A DNA stretch of 64,000 nucleotides from Aliiglaciecola sp. 3_MG-2023 (lineage in GTDB: Bacteria; Pseudomonadota; Gammaproteobacteria; Enterobacterales; Alteromonadaceae). Location: NCBI RefSeq assembly GCF_030548205.1, contig NZ_JAUORV010000004.1:186001-250000 (forward strand), given 5' to 3'. The notes below the pieces were generated by a model, which was not told the origin of the DNA, did not search any database, and saw nothing but the letters and a program-made list of their open reading frames with translations. This document shows positions 55,775-64,000 of this stretch, piece after piece; the first letter of the stretch is position 1, and every line of letters starts with the position of its first letter. The position numbers were made by a program, and so were the translations under genes.

Positions 55775-57373
55775 ATGAAAAAAACTAAATTTGACAATTT
55801 ATCCACCGATGCTCCGCTGCTGCATGATGATCACGCTAAACCGGTCACGCGTCGCGAGTTTATTTCCCAGGGCTTTACCGCAGGTTTAGGTACGGTAATG
55901 GCTGGCTCGGTGTTTAGTATGTTTGCCAATCCCAAACAAGCAAATGCGGCATTATCGAGTGATTTAGAAGCCTTAAAAGCCAACTGTGGTATTGCAACTC
56001 AAGGAGCGGGAAAAATTCCGTTTATTTGTTTTGATCTTGCTGGCGGAGCGAATATAGCAGGCTCAAATGTGCTGGTTGGTGGCCGCGGTGGTCAAATGGA
56101 CTTCTTAAGCACGGGTGGCTACAGCAAGCTCGGACTACCGGGTGATATGGTGCCGTCAATTATGAACCCAACATCAGGCTTAAGTGATTATATTAATAGT
56201 GAACTGGGCCTGGCTTTTCATGCCGACAGCGCGTATTTGCGGGGTATTCTAGAAAAAGTCAATCCAGCTAACCGCGCCAATATAAACGGTGCCGTTATTC
56301 CAGCGCGATCTGAAAATGATACGGGTAATAACCCTCACAACCCAATGTACGGTATTAATAAAGTGGGGGCTGATGGCTCCTTATTAACCTTAATCGGTTC
56401 TCGAAATTCCGATTCGGGTGGAAATAGCATGTCACCAGTTTCGATGATAGATACTGCCAAACGGCCCACTAAAGTGGACCGCCCTTCTGATGTGACTGGC
56501 TTAGTGGACACCGGAGATTTGGTTGGACTCCTAAGCCAGCAAGACTCAGTGGCTGTGATGGAGTCTATTCAGCGAATCAGCGACATGAAGTTAGGCCAAG
56601 TGAATACCCAAATTAGCACCGATGATGTGATTAAAGACTTGGTCCGTTGTGGTTACGTGAAAAGTGCGGATATAACCGACCGCTTTGGCGACCCATCTGC
56701 TCTTGATCCTGAATTGGATGAGGATATTGTTGGTCCTTCTGGCATTTTCAGCCAACAAGAATTTGACAGTGATAGTGAGTTTCGCAAAACCGCAGCGGTT
56801 ATGAAATTGGTGATGAACGGTTTCGCTGGCGCGGGTACGATTACCATGGGTGGCTTTGATTATCACACCGGTAATCGCATGGTAGGGGAAACACGTGACC
56901 TACGCGCGGGTCGCTGTATGGGAGCTTGCATGGAATACGCGGCTCGCGTTGGCGTGCCACTAATGATGTACGTGTGCAGCGACGGCTCGGTATCGAGTAA
57001 CGGGATGATAGACGACTCAGAAGATGGCAGAGGAAAAGGAGTCTGGACCGGCGATAATTCATCCACGGCAGCGTCGTTCTTTTTAGTCTACAACCCCAAC
57101 GGTACACCACAACTAATGGGCGCCACCACAGATCAACAAGCACAGCATCAACAAATTGGTTATATGCGCAGTGATGCATCCGTTGAAACCGCTGCGACGC
57201 CAGCGGCCAATAACGTAAATTTACTAGTGGAAACCGTGATCTTAAATTATATGGCGTTACATGGCGAGCAAGGCAATTTTAGTAGCCTGTTTCCTTCCAA
57301 TGGATTAGGCAATAGCACTCTCATGGATAGCCTTACGGCCTTCCAGCCCATTGTCAACGGCACCATTTCGTAA
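55775..57373 (+). CDS. DUF1501 family protein with Tat signal
   Basis: A 532-residue protein. The N-terminus carries a twin-arginine motif (VTRREFISQGFTAGLGTVMAG), so a folded protein is exported. The rest resembles the DUF1501 family (alkaline-phosphatase-superfamily-like), usually encoded next to DUF1800 or planctomycete-type cytochrome genes. GGFDYHTGNR and DLRAGRCMGACMEYAAR are conserved-looking. Its function is unknown. It ends the three-gene operon; a terminator shared with the convergent receptor gene follows. Confidence 0.75.
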   Translation: MKKTKFDNLSTDAPLLHDDHAKPVTRREFISQGFTAGLGTVMAGSVFSMFANPKQANAALSSDLEALKANCGIATQGAGKIPFICFDLAGGANIAGSNVLVGGRGGQMDFLSTGGYSKLGLPGDMVPSIMNPTSGLSDYINSELGLAFHADSAYLRGILEKVNPANRANINGAVIPARSENDTGNNPHNPMYGINKVGADGSLLTLIGSRNSDSGGNSMSPVSMIDTAKRPTKVDRPSDVTGLVDTGDLVGLLSQQDSVAVMESIQRISDMKLGQVNTQISTDDVIKDLVRCGYVKSADITDRFGDPSALDPELDEDIVGPSGIFSQQEFDSDSEFRKTAAVMKLVMNGFAGAGTITMGGFDYHTGNRMVGETRDLRAGRCMGACMEYAARVGVPLMMYVCSDGSVSSNGMIDDSEDGRGKGVWTGDNSSTAASFFLVYNPNGTPQLMGATTDQQAQHQQIGYMRSDASVETAATPAANNVNLLVETVILNYMALHGEQGNFSSLFPSNGLGNSTLMDSLTAFQPIVNGTIS

Positions 57374-57385
57374 CACTCGTTGTAG

Positions 57386-57403
57386 CATGGTCTTTAGGCC
57401 ATG
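57386..57403. repeat. Single diverged REP-like hairpin
   Basis: CATGGTCTTTAGGCCATG has the same layout as the array at 35184-35636 (CACGG-nn-TTTA-nn-CCGTG), including the flanking TAGC. Both arms carry the matching change CACGG to CATGG and CCGTG to CCATG, so the stem is kept. It begins 13 nt after the DUF1501 stop. Confidence 0.6.
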
Positions 57404-57486
57404 AGTTTCAGAATTGGATTTTAAATCAATTGCCTCGGAGCTAAAACACCCGAATTCATTGCTCTGCCCGACAAACAACAGAGAAT

Positions 57487-57512
57487 AAAAAAGCCGCAGA
57501 AGCGGCTTTTTT
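57487..57512. terminator. Bidirectional terminator between DUF1501 and receptor 2 genes
   Basis: An 11-bp perfect stem (AAAAAAGCCGC / GCGGCTTTTTT) with loop AGAA gives T-tracts on both strands. It lies 114 nt after the DUF1501 stop and 28 nt after the receptor stop. Confidence 0.88.
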
Positions 57513-57539
57513 AATGGTTTACGATTCGAACTAAATCAT

Positions 57540-60191
57540 TTAGAACTCGTATTTAAGCGACAAGTTTATATTTGTGCCTCGAGTTTCCGAACGTAACAAT
57601 GTGTCTTCAAATTCGATGTCTTTTTGTTGATTCAACATATTCTGCACTCTAAACTTCACAGTCGTATTGAAGTTTGGATAGTAGGTATAAACTACATCTA
57701 AAGAGTGGAACGGTTGCTCATAACTGTCATCAAATCCATCGATACCAGGAATAAGAATACGTTCACCAAATACGTTGTATACCAAAGACGCAGAATGCTC
57801 ACCGTTATCTGAATCGAAACCAAGTTGGGTGTTTACCACATACTCAGAGTGACCAGTTAAACGACGAGTGAGGTTGGTAACAGATGTGGATACACCTGTT
57901 TGCTCAACTACATTTTGACCGTCTAGTTGAATCTCAGAGTCACTTAATGTGAGGTTTCCAGATAAAAACAGATTATCCCAAATACCATCACCAATGAAAC
58001 CAAGTCCTTTGAGGAATTCAAATTCCACACCATACAACTCACCAGACTCTGCGTTAGCGATACGCACTAGTGGCGGGCCATCCTGTGCAGGTGATTGAAC
58101 CGATTCAATAGGGCTATCCATATCTTTATAAAATAGAGCCACTGATAAGTTATCACCCTGATCCAAGTACCACTCCCAACGGAAATCGTAGTTTTTGATT
58201 TGCGTCGTACGCAAACCAGGTGTACCACCGACAGGGAAATCAGTAAGGGGATCAATATAGGTTGAAGACGCTAATTCACGAGTATCAGGGCGAACAACGG
58301 TTTCACCGTAACTTGCTCTGAATTGCACTTTTTCACTCATGATATATGTTACAGCTAGCGCTGGATAGAAATCGCTTTCTTGGAACGCTAGCTGTGATCG
58401 GTCATCTTCGTCTGACAAATCAATTTGATTACTTTTCGGATCAAATGGTACCACCGCCTGACGGTAGTCTTCCCAGCGAACACCACCACTAATACGCCAA
58501 GTATTGTCGAAGAAAATATCAGCTTCAAAATAATAGGCATCTATCTTTTGGGCAGCAACATAATCATCACCAGCAATGGTAGTTTCAGACAACAACGGAA
58601 TGGAAGACAGTTCTGCCGCATCCAAATTCTCATCACTCAGTATGTCGTTAAACACACTGCCTACCAATACTGCACTATCAGAAAAACCACGGGTATTGAT
58701 ATCAAAACGTCTATTTTCAGCGGTTCTCGCTTTACTGACAAAATCACCACCTACCTTAAATTCCATATCAAAACGATCTATGGCATAGGGGTAGTTAAGA
58801 TTCCAAGTAAAGTTTTCTACACGGTCATCAAGGCGTTGAAATTGATAACGACCCGCAGTCGTTGCATTGGTTAGGGAACTTTCGGTTTCTTTATCGTAAA
58901 TACCGTCTTCATTATCATCGGTAAGTATAAAGCGAGTTTCCATTGTACCAGGCGCGTAGCGGGCAGAACGACTTTTGGTATATTGCCAATCAAACCCTAA
59001 GAAATTCAAATTAGTGAAAGTATGCTGACCACGAATTTGATTTGTCCACATTTGACGTTCTTCGTAAACAACTTCAAAATCTCTAACTCGCTGTCCATCA
59101 CTTAACTGAATATTATTGGTGTTACCCACTTTTTCACTAATGGCATCATTGGTGTCGTTTAACGCCACCGTTGTAATGTCAATGCGATGATTGCGGTTGT
59201 AGTCAATTCCAAAGTTAGCCATTCCTGAAAAGCGAACACTGTGCTCGGTTACATCCACTTCATCAAAATAACGTGGGAAAGAAATAAGATCACCACTGCG
59301 CTGAGCTTGTTCACCAATAAACTGTTCGCTGACGGTCCAGCGATTGTCATAACCAGTAGTGAGCAAGAAGCCGACTCGCCAGTCGTCATCTAAATCAAAG
59401 CTATTACCCAGGGATAAATTAAATCCATAATCAGGGTCAACACTTTGTAACACCGGATCATAATCAGTATTAAGCTCTTTCAATAGTTCACGGGCTTCAG
59501 TTGAACTGATATTATCTAGAAATTGCTTACTATCCCAAAGCGCGACAATAGAAGCCGGGGCAGCACGGGTTCCATCATCTTCTCCCATCCAATCATCGCC
59601 ACCACCGTTATATTGATAAGCATCATCAAAATTATCAGTATTTGTGCCGATTTTACCCGTCATATTAAACACAAAATCTGTTGGAATAGATTTCAAACGA
59701 ATATCTACGTTTCCGCCACCAAACGCCGCAGGCATTGATGGTGAAAAAGACTTTTGTACTGACAAACTTTCAATAATATCCGAAGGAAATAAATCCAAAG
59801 GAATTACAGAGCGAGTGGGATCCGGGCTAGGAACCGATGCTCCGTTTAATTGCGTACTAGAATAACGTTCCCCTAGACCACGTACGTAAATGAACTTGCC
59901 ATCCACTAACGTTAGGCCGGTTACACGGCGAAGTGCCGCTGCAGCATCACCATCACCGGTTCTAGATATTTGATCGGCGCCGAGAATATCTGCTACGAAA
60001 GCTTGGTTTTTACGTTCCTGCAGTACAGCTGATGCCGTACCTTTTAGGCGAGTACCGGTAGCAACGACTTCCTCAATTACATCTTCTTCAGAAGCACTCT
60101 GGGCAAATAACGATGCGCTTGGCAAAGTTACAGCTGCAAGAATTGCTAAAGAAACTGGCTTGAGAGGAAACCTGTTAAAAGGCGTATTCAT
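57540..60191 (-). CDS. TonB-dependent outer-membrane receptor 2
   Basis: An 883-residue receptor with signal peptide (cleavage near SLFAQ), a TonB-box-like EEVVATGTRL, a plug (about 50-170: RRVTGLTLVDGKFIYVRGL, ERYSSTQLNGASVPSPDP, FGGGNVDIRLKSIP) and a barrel ending NLSLKYEF. ATG 60191 has AGG at 6-nt spacing; a frame to 60230 is less likely. It follows the duplicated beta-helix lipoprotein gene by 150 nt with a hairpin between. The substrate is unknown; the lipoprotein could be its surface partner. Confidence 0.92.
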   Translation of the reverse strand: MNTPFNRFPLKPVSLAILAAVTLPSASLFAQSASEEDVIEEVVATGTRLKGTASAVLQERKNQAFVADILGADQISRTGDGDAAAALRRVTGLTLVDGKFIYVRGLGERYSSTQLNGASVPSPDPTRSVIPLDLFPSDIIESLSVQKSFSPSMPAAFGGGNVDIRLKSIPTDFVFNMTGKIGTNTDNFDDAYQYNGGGDDWMGEDDGTRAAPASIVALWDSKQFLDNISSTEARELLKELNTDYDPVLQSVDPDYGFNLSLGNSFDLDDDWRVGFLLTTGYDNRWTVSEQFIGEQAQRSGDLISFPRYFDEVDVTEHSVRFSGMANFGIDYNRNHRIDITTVALNDTNDAISEKVGNTNNIQLSDGQRVRDFEVVYEERQMWTNQIRGQHTFTNLNFLGFDWQYTKSRSARYAPGTMETRFILTDDNEDGIYDKETESSLTNATTAGRYQFQRLDDRVENFTWNLNYPYAIDRFDMEFKVGGDFVSKARTAENRRFDINTRGFSDSAVLVGSVFNDILSDENLDAAELSSIPLLSETTIAGDDYVAAQKIDAYYFEADIFFDNTWRISGGVRWEDYRQAVVPFDPKSNQIDLSDEDDRSQLAFQESDFYPALAVTYIMSEKVQFRASYGETVVRPDTRELASSTYIDPLTDFPVGGTPGLRTTQIKNYDFRWEWYLDQGDNLSVALFYKDMDSPIESVQSPAQDGPPLVRIANAESGELYGVEFEFLKGLGFIGDGIWDNLFLSGNLTLSDSEIQLDGQNVVEQTGVSTSVTNLTRRLTGHSEYVVNTQLGFDSDNGEHSASLVYNVFGERILIPGIDGFDDSYEQPFHSLDVVYTYYPNFNTTVKFRVQNMLNQQKDIEFEDTLLRSETRGTNINLSLKYEF

Positions 60192-60282
60192 TATTAACCT
60201 CATTGTCGTACAAACGGCAGCTAAATGCATTCAAAACGATGTTACTGCCTTATACATTGTGTCATTTATCTTAATCGTAAAA

Positions 60283-60308
60283 GCGCTTTTTCGTTCCCAA
60301 AAAAGCGC
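60283..60308 (-). terminator. Hairpin terminator between lipoprotein and receptor 2 genes
   Basis: GCGCTTTTT / AAAAAGCGC (9 bp, 8-nt loop) is followed on the minus strand by TTTTAC. It lies 34-59 nt after the lipoprotein stop, so read-through to the receptor would be partial. Confidence 0.6.
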
Positions 60309-60341
60309 ATATCAAATCTAAAAACGAGTTAATAAAGAACC

Positions 60342-63137
60342 CTATTCTAGACCGACAGTCCAGCCTGAAGTCCAGTCAGCATCTTCATCAACAGCACCAA
60401 CGAAGTCGGCGTTATCGAAGAAAGTATCACCGCTAAAATCTTTAGGTGTTACATCAGAGATAGTGAATATTCCGTCTAGAACAGCAGCTTGGTTAGCAGC
60501 TACAGCGTTGTCAGTTTGATTGTTTAAGAACCAATCTTCTAAGTCTACGATTGTGTGAGTAGCGCCTTCCGGTAAAGAACCATCTTTAAAGTTCTCGTCG
60601 TTTTCACAAGCAATAACAGAGTTAGTGAAAGTGATAGTACCGTCGCCTAGGTTAGTTTGACTTTCCAGTACACCTTCAACTTCGAAGCATTCACCCATTC
60701 CTGCAGAACCGGTGATGATAACGTTAGAAAGTTGTGCACCTGTACCTTCACGTAAGTAGATACCTTCAGCATCGTCTTCACCGTCGAAGTCGTTTCCAAT
60801 AATCGTCATGTTAGCGATAGTTGGGTTAGACTGTGGCTCGCTATCTGGAACTGAACCATCGTTGTCGGCTTCAATTGCACGGTTAGCATCTGAGTTATCT
60901 TGTGCTTGACGAACTAAGACGTACTGCATGCGACCTACGAAACCATTATCCCAGTCAACACTGTCATCTTGGATATCGGTTAACACTAAGTATTTAACAT
61001 CAACAGCGCCACCGAAGAACTCAACACCGTCATCAGCATTTTTGTGAACTTGTAAATACTCAACAGTCGTACCAGAACCTACACCACCGAAGGTAACACC
61101 GTTCAATTCGTTATCAGGTGCAACTTCAAAACCACCGTGCATAACGCGAACATAACGAAGTGTACCTGAATTATCAGTTGAATCTGTTCCACCAAATACT
61201 GCACCTTCTTGTACACCTTCAATTTGAAGCGCACAGTCTGCGTCAGCTGGACATTTGTTTGATGGTGCGTTACCTAGAATAACCAAGCCACCCCATTGGC
61301 CAGCTTCACCGGCTTCCAATCCACCAATCACAGCTGCAGAAGAAGTTAGGGTTACTGGGTTAGTCGCTGTGCCTTGGGCATCAATTTTAGAGCCACGGCT
61401 TACCACTAGATAATCGTTACCTGAAGCGCCGAATACAGTAACACCAGCATCAATTGTCAATGTTGCGCTATCTTCGTTGTCATCTCCAACAAATACCGCA
61501 CCAGATAATGCATACAAGTTACCTTCTGTAAGGGTCAAATCAGAAGTAATACGACCTGAAATTTCACAGGTATTGGTGACGCCATCAGCAGCTGAAACAG
61601 TTGTTGTTCCTGCAGGGCAACCTGAAGCAGTTTGAGTTACTTTAACTGTTCCACCGCCAAAGCCGAATGCCCAACCTTGACGCCAATCGTCATCAGAGGT
61701 TACCGCACCAACAAAGGTTGTTGCATCAAAGAAACCATCGATTTGAGAAACATCAGCAGCACCTTCAAGCAACAAAGAGCCTGTCATTGGCGTACCATCG
61801 GCATTCAACATAACTGATTCAGACACTCGGTTGTTACGAGACTCTTCTAGGAACCAAGCTTCTAAATCTACGATAGTGTGAGTTGCGCCATCTGGTAAAG
61901 CGCCATCTTTGAAATTCTCGCCATTTGTACAAGCCATAACCGAGTTTTCAATGGTAATAGTTCCGTCTGAAAGATTAGTTTGGCTTTCTAGCACACCTTC
62001 AACTTCCAAACATTCACCCATACCATCAGTACCAGTGATAACCATGTTGTAGATTTGTGCACCTGTACCTTCACGAAGATAAACACCTTCTGAATCATCT
62101 TCACCATCAAAATCGTTTCCGATAATAGTCATGTTCGCGATAGTTGGATTAGATTGAGGTTCATTGTCAGGAGTAGAACCGTCGTTATCGGCTTCGATAC
62201 CGCGGTTTGCATCGCCATTGGCGCTATCTTGTTCAATGTAAACATATTGTAGTTTACCTTGGAAACCGTTATCCCAATCAACGCTATCGTCTTGGTTAGA
62301 GGTTAAAACAAGGTGTTTAGCAGTAACATTACCACCAAAGAATTCAACACCGTCATCAGCGTTAGCGTGTACTTGGATATAATCCACCTCGGTAGCAGAA
62401 CCAACACCACCAAAAGTAATACCATTTAATTCGTTATCTGGAGAAATTTCGAATCCTGCGTACTTAACGACTAAGTAATTCAAAATACCTGAATTATCGT
62501 CTTCATCATCTCCACCAAATACCGCACCTTCTTCAACACCTTCGACTTGAAGTGCACAATCCGCATCTGCTGGACATTTGTTTGAAGGAGCGTTACCAAG
62601 TAAAACAAGACCACCCCATTGACCCGCGCCAATCTCATCACCGATTACGTCGTTATAAGAAGTCATAATAATTGGGTCTGTTGAAGTACCCATAGCTTCG
62701 ATTTGTGAACCTCGGCTGATCACTAAATAGTCGCTACCCGTGCTACCGAAAATGATAGTCCCTTCTTCGATTTCTAGTACTGTACTATCGGCGTTATCAG
62801 ATCCAACAAAAACGGCACCGTCTAATGCCCAAACAGTATCGTTTGTTAGGGTGATTTTTCCGCTACTATCTTCGTCATCATCAGTTAAACGACCTGATAA
62901 TGTGCGTACTTCAATGGTTTCACCTAAGGCAGTTGAGATCTCTGTGCTTAAAGTAGAATCTACCTCGCCTGGAGCATCGTCAGTTGGAGTAGGAGTTGGT
63001 GTCGTAGGCGCGTTATTATTCGTAGTAGTCGTACTATTATCAATATCGCCTTCGCTAATATTAATATCACCACCACAACCAGCAAGTACCAAAGCAGCTG
63101 CTATAGCGCTTACTTTAAAGATGTTTTTGATTTCCAT
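60342..63137 (-). CDS. Lipoprotein with duplicated Asp-rich beta-helix-like domain
   Basis: A 931-residue lipoprotein (MEIKNIFKVSAIAAALVLAGC, lipobox LAGC) with a Thr/Pro linker (about 32-55). Two homologous halves follow, about residues 70-490 and 510-925. Both contain GQWGGLVxLGNAPSNKCPAD, ELNGxTFGGVGS, DDGVEFFGG, DDSVDWDNGF, SNPTIANMTIIGNDFDGEDD and ATHTIVDLE. The short repeats suggest a right-handed beta-helix; the many Asp residues suggest calcium binding. Four cysteines recur in each half. ATG 63137 has GGAGAG at 6-nt spacing; a TTG at 63149 is also in frame. A surface partner of receptor 2 is inferred. Confidence 0.8.
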   Translation of the reverse strand: MEIKNIFKVSAIAAALVLAGCGGDINISEGDIDNSTTTTNNNAPTTPTPTPTDDAPGEVDSTLSTEISTALGETIEVRTLSGRLTDDDEDSSGKITLTNDTVWALDGAVFVGSDNADSTVLEIEEGTIIFGSTGSDYLVISRGSQIEAMGTSTDPIIMTSYNDVIGDEIGAGQWGGLVLLGNAPSNKCPADADCALQVEGVEEGAVFGGDDEDDNSGILNYLVVKYAGFEISPDNELNGITFGGVGSATEVDYIQVHANADDGVEFFGGNVTAKHLVLTSNQDDSVDWDNGFQGKLQYVYIEQDSANGDANRGIEADNDGSTPDNEPQSNPTIANMTIIGNDFDGEDDSEGVYLREGTGAQIYNMVITGTDGMGECLEVEGVLESQTNLSDGTITIENSVMACTNGENFKDGALPDGATHTIVDLEAWFLEESRNNRVSESVMLNADGTPMTGSLLLEGAADVSQIDGFFDATTFVGAVTSDDDWRQGWAFGFGGGTVKVTQTASGCPAGTTTVSAADGVTNTCEISGRITSDLTLTEGNLYALSGAVFVGDDNEDSATLTIDAGVTVFGASGNDYLVVSRGSKIDAQGTATNPVTLTSSAAVIGGLEAGEAGQWGGLVILGNAPSNKCPADADCALQIEGVQEGAVFGGTDSTDNSGTLRYVRVMHGGFEVAPDNELNGVTFGGVGSGTTVEYLQVHKNADDGVEFFGGAVDVKYLVLTDIQDDSVDWDNGFVGRMQYVLVRQAQDNSDANRAIEADNDGSVPDSEPQSNPTIANMTIIGNDFDGEDDAEGIYLREGTGAQLSNVIITGSAGMGECFEVEGVLESQTNLGDGTITFTNSVIACENDENFKDGSLPEGATHTIVDLEDWFLNNQTDNAVAANQAAVLDGIFTISDVTPKDFSGDTFFDNADFVGAVDEDADWTSGWTVGLE
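60400..63000 (-). repeat. Internal gene duplication within the beta-helix lipoprotein
   Basis: The DNA of about 61,630-62,950 (first half of the protein) is repeated, with divergence, at about 60,400-61,570 (second half). Stretches such as the one encoding SNPTIANMTIIGNDFDGEDD are identical at protein level, so the duplication is recent or under strong constraint. Confidence 0.75.
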
Positions 63138-63236
63138 CGAGCTCTCCAAATGCGAGTGTTAAATTGTTTCAAGTTTTTATCTATTAGTGACTTGATAACG
63201 AAAGTTTTAAAATCGCGAGAAGGTTACCCAAGCTCA

Positions 63237-63270
63237 ATGACAGTTTTGTTACATTACAGAACTGTCACAA
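63237..63270 (-). promoter_or_regulatory. Inverted repeat / possible PHO-box-like site upstream of the lipoprotein gene
   Basis: TGACAGTT (63238-63245) and AACTGTCA (63260-63267) form a perfect 8-bp dyad with 14-nt spacing. On the minus strand CTGTAAT (63253-63259) fits the CTGTMAY half of a PHO box and a weaker TTGTGAC unit (63264-63270) lies 11 nt from it. It is 100-133 nt before the start codon. Confidence 0.4.
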
Positions 63271-63375
63271 AAGTTTCATAATTCCAGGAGTATGTAAATC
63301 TATGAATTTTGGAGAAAATCTACCCATCTATCTTGTTTAGGGTTGTGGTAATAGGCAGGGGAAACGCCTATAGAC

Positions 63376-64000
63376 TTATTGGTTAGTTGATTTTCTTGGC
63401 TTTTTGCCTTTTGTTACAAAAACATCTTCTCTGAACCATTTCGTAATAACCACCTTTTCTCCTCGGGTAATTGGATGGGCATGATGCAAGGTATCTGTGT
63501 TAATAGAACCATTTGGAAGAAGATTATTCCACACTAAAGCCATTCCTCGAGTGGGCTTAAATTTGCGCCCCAGTTTAATAAATTCGGTTTCACCTCCTTC
63601 ACAATCTTCATTGAGATACACCATAAACGTCCAAGTGCGCTGACCACCATTTTTGCTGTAAATTTTAAAATCGTTGGTGCCTGGCAGAAAATAGTCACAA
63701 TGGGCTTTGAATTCTTGGCCAACAGCATAGTGTTGAGCTTGGATCACTTCTTTTTCACCAAATCCCAACCCTAAGGTATCAATAATTTTTTCATCGATTT
63801 CTTGAGCTAAAGGATCTTTGGTAAAGGGTAGATCACAGGTAGAAGAGGTTCTAAATTTTTGATACGCATCCCCTTCTCTTTCGGGGATCTCCGAAGGCCT
63901 CAATTTGGTCTTAGTTAGCGCAATTAGGGCGTCGCACTCCTGTTCCGACAAGAAGTTATTGATTTGCACCATCTGCACTCGAGGATCATCAATCAGTTTC
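63376..64000 (-). CDS. 2-oxoglutarate/Fe(II) oxygenase, prolyl-4-hydroxylase-like (N-terminus outside the window)
   Basis: 208 codons are open to the right edge; the frame continues upstream of a GTG at 63978, so the gene is cut by the window. The P4H-like fold has the iron-binding HxD in AHCDYFLPG, the distal histidine in HHAHPITRGEK and the lysine that would bind 2-oxoglutarate (GEKVVITKWF). The opening VQINNFLSEQECDALI is typical of the start of the catalytic domain. It probably hydroxylates a peptide or small molecule. Such genes are frequent near TonB receptors in Alteromonadales. Confidence 0.88.
   Translation of the reverse strand, partial: KLIDDPRVQMVQINNFLSEQECDALIALTKTKLRPSEIPEREGDAYQKFRTSSTCDLPFTKDPLAQEIDEKIIDTLGLGFGEKEVIQAQHYAVGQEFKAHCDYFLPGTNDFKIYSKNGGQRTWTFMVYLNEDCEGGETEFIKLGRKFKPTRGMALVWNNLLPNGSINTDTLHHAHPITRGEKVVITKWFREDVFVTKGKKPRKSTNQ

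Noticed and set aside
63351-63371. Hairpin ATAGGC / GCCTAT after the oxygenase gene considered as a terminator
   Set aside because: The stem is only 6 bp and no T-tract follows on the minus strand.

Overview
The window looks like the chromosome of a marine gammaproteobacterium of the Alteromonadales, probably near Glaciecola, Paraglaciecola or Alteromonas. The evidence is an AT-leaning composition, a gammaproteobacterial order of the dcw cluster ending ftsQ-ftsA-ftsZ-lpxC-(M23 peptidase)-secA, two large TonB-dependent receptors, SapC and prolyl-4-hydroxylase-like genes, and class A RNase P RNA. The genus is inferred from gene content, not from a search.

Region 1 (1-20,590, minus strand) is core: the complete division and wall cluster mraZ-rsmH-ftsL-ftsI-murE-murF-mraY-murD-ftsW-murG-murC-ddl-ftsQ-ftsA-ftsZ, then lpxC, an M23 peptidase and the 5' part of secA. 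Nine junctions are 4-nt ATGA overlaps. A sigma70-like promoter and a row of GTGG boxes with exact 10-nt period, as expected for MraZ binding, precede mraZ. lpxC has its own TTGACA-17-TATACT promoter with a 12-bp palindrome in the spacer.

Region 2 (20,900-35,130) is mixed metabolism and envelope: a 12-codon ORF coupled to galM, a SapC-like gene, a GlpD-like dehydrogenase, an M19 dipeptidase lipoprotein, a DEDDh exonuclease, a TonB-dependent receptor followed by a secreted tyrosine phosphatase, an unusual pair (periplasmic binding protein plus membrane protein with a winged-helix-like C-terminus), two small proteins and rnpB. A tandem array of REP-like hairpins (35,184-35,636) separates rnpB from the next locus.

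Region 3 (35,640-57,373) is the most unusual part. A 15-gene minus-strand set encodes an ExbB/TolQ protein, two ExbD/TolR proteins (one lacking the usual membrane aspartate), an AgmX/TonB-like protein, three TPR proteins, a small secreted protein, several predicted outer-membrane barrels (one with an SH3 domain), a DUF4266-DUF3570-TlpA module and an HzsA-like lipoprotein with two CxxCH motifs. Divergent from it are three plus-strand genes: a CxxCH protein, a LamG lipoprotein with two CxxCH motifs and a Tat-type DUF1501 protein. The inner-membrane motor, TPR proteins and barrels resemble the Agl-Glt (gliding) and Nfs (spore coat) machines of Myxococcus. Here they sit beside a set of probable surface cytochromes, so a proton-motive-force-driven envelope machine that assembles or moves a surface redox or adhesive layer is a reasonable hypothesis.

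Region 4 (57,386-64,000, minus strand) holds a lone diverged REP hairpin, a bidirectional terminator, a second TonB-dependent receptor, a lipoprotein made of two near-identical Asp-rich beta-helix-like halves with an inverted repeat upstream, and the 3' part of a 2-oxoglutarate/Fe(II) oxygenase gene that runs off the window.
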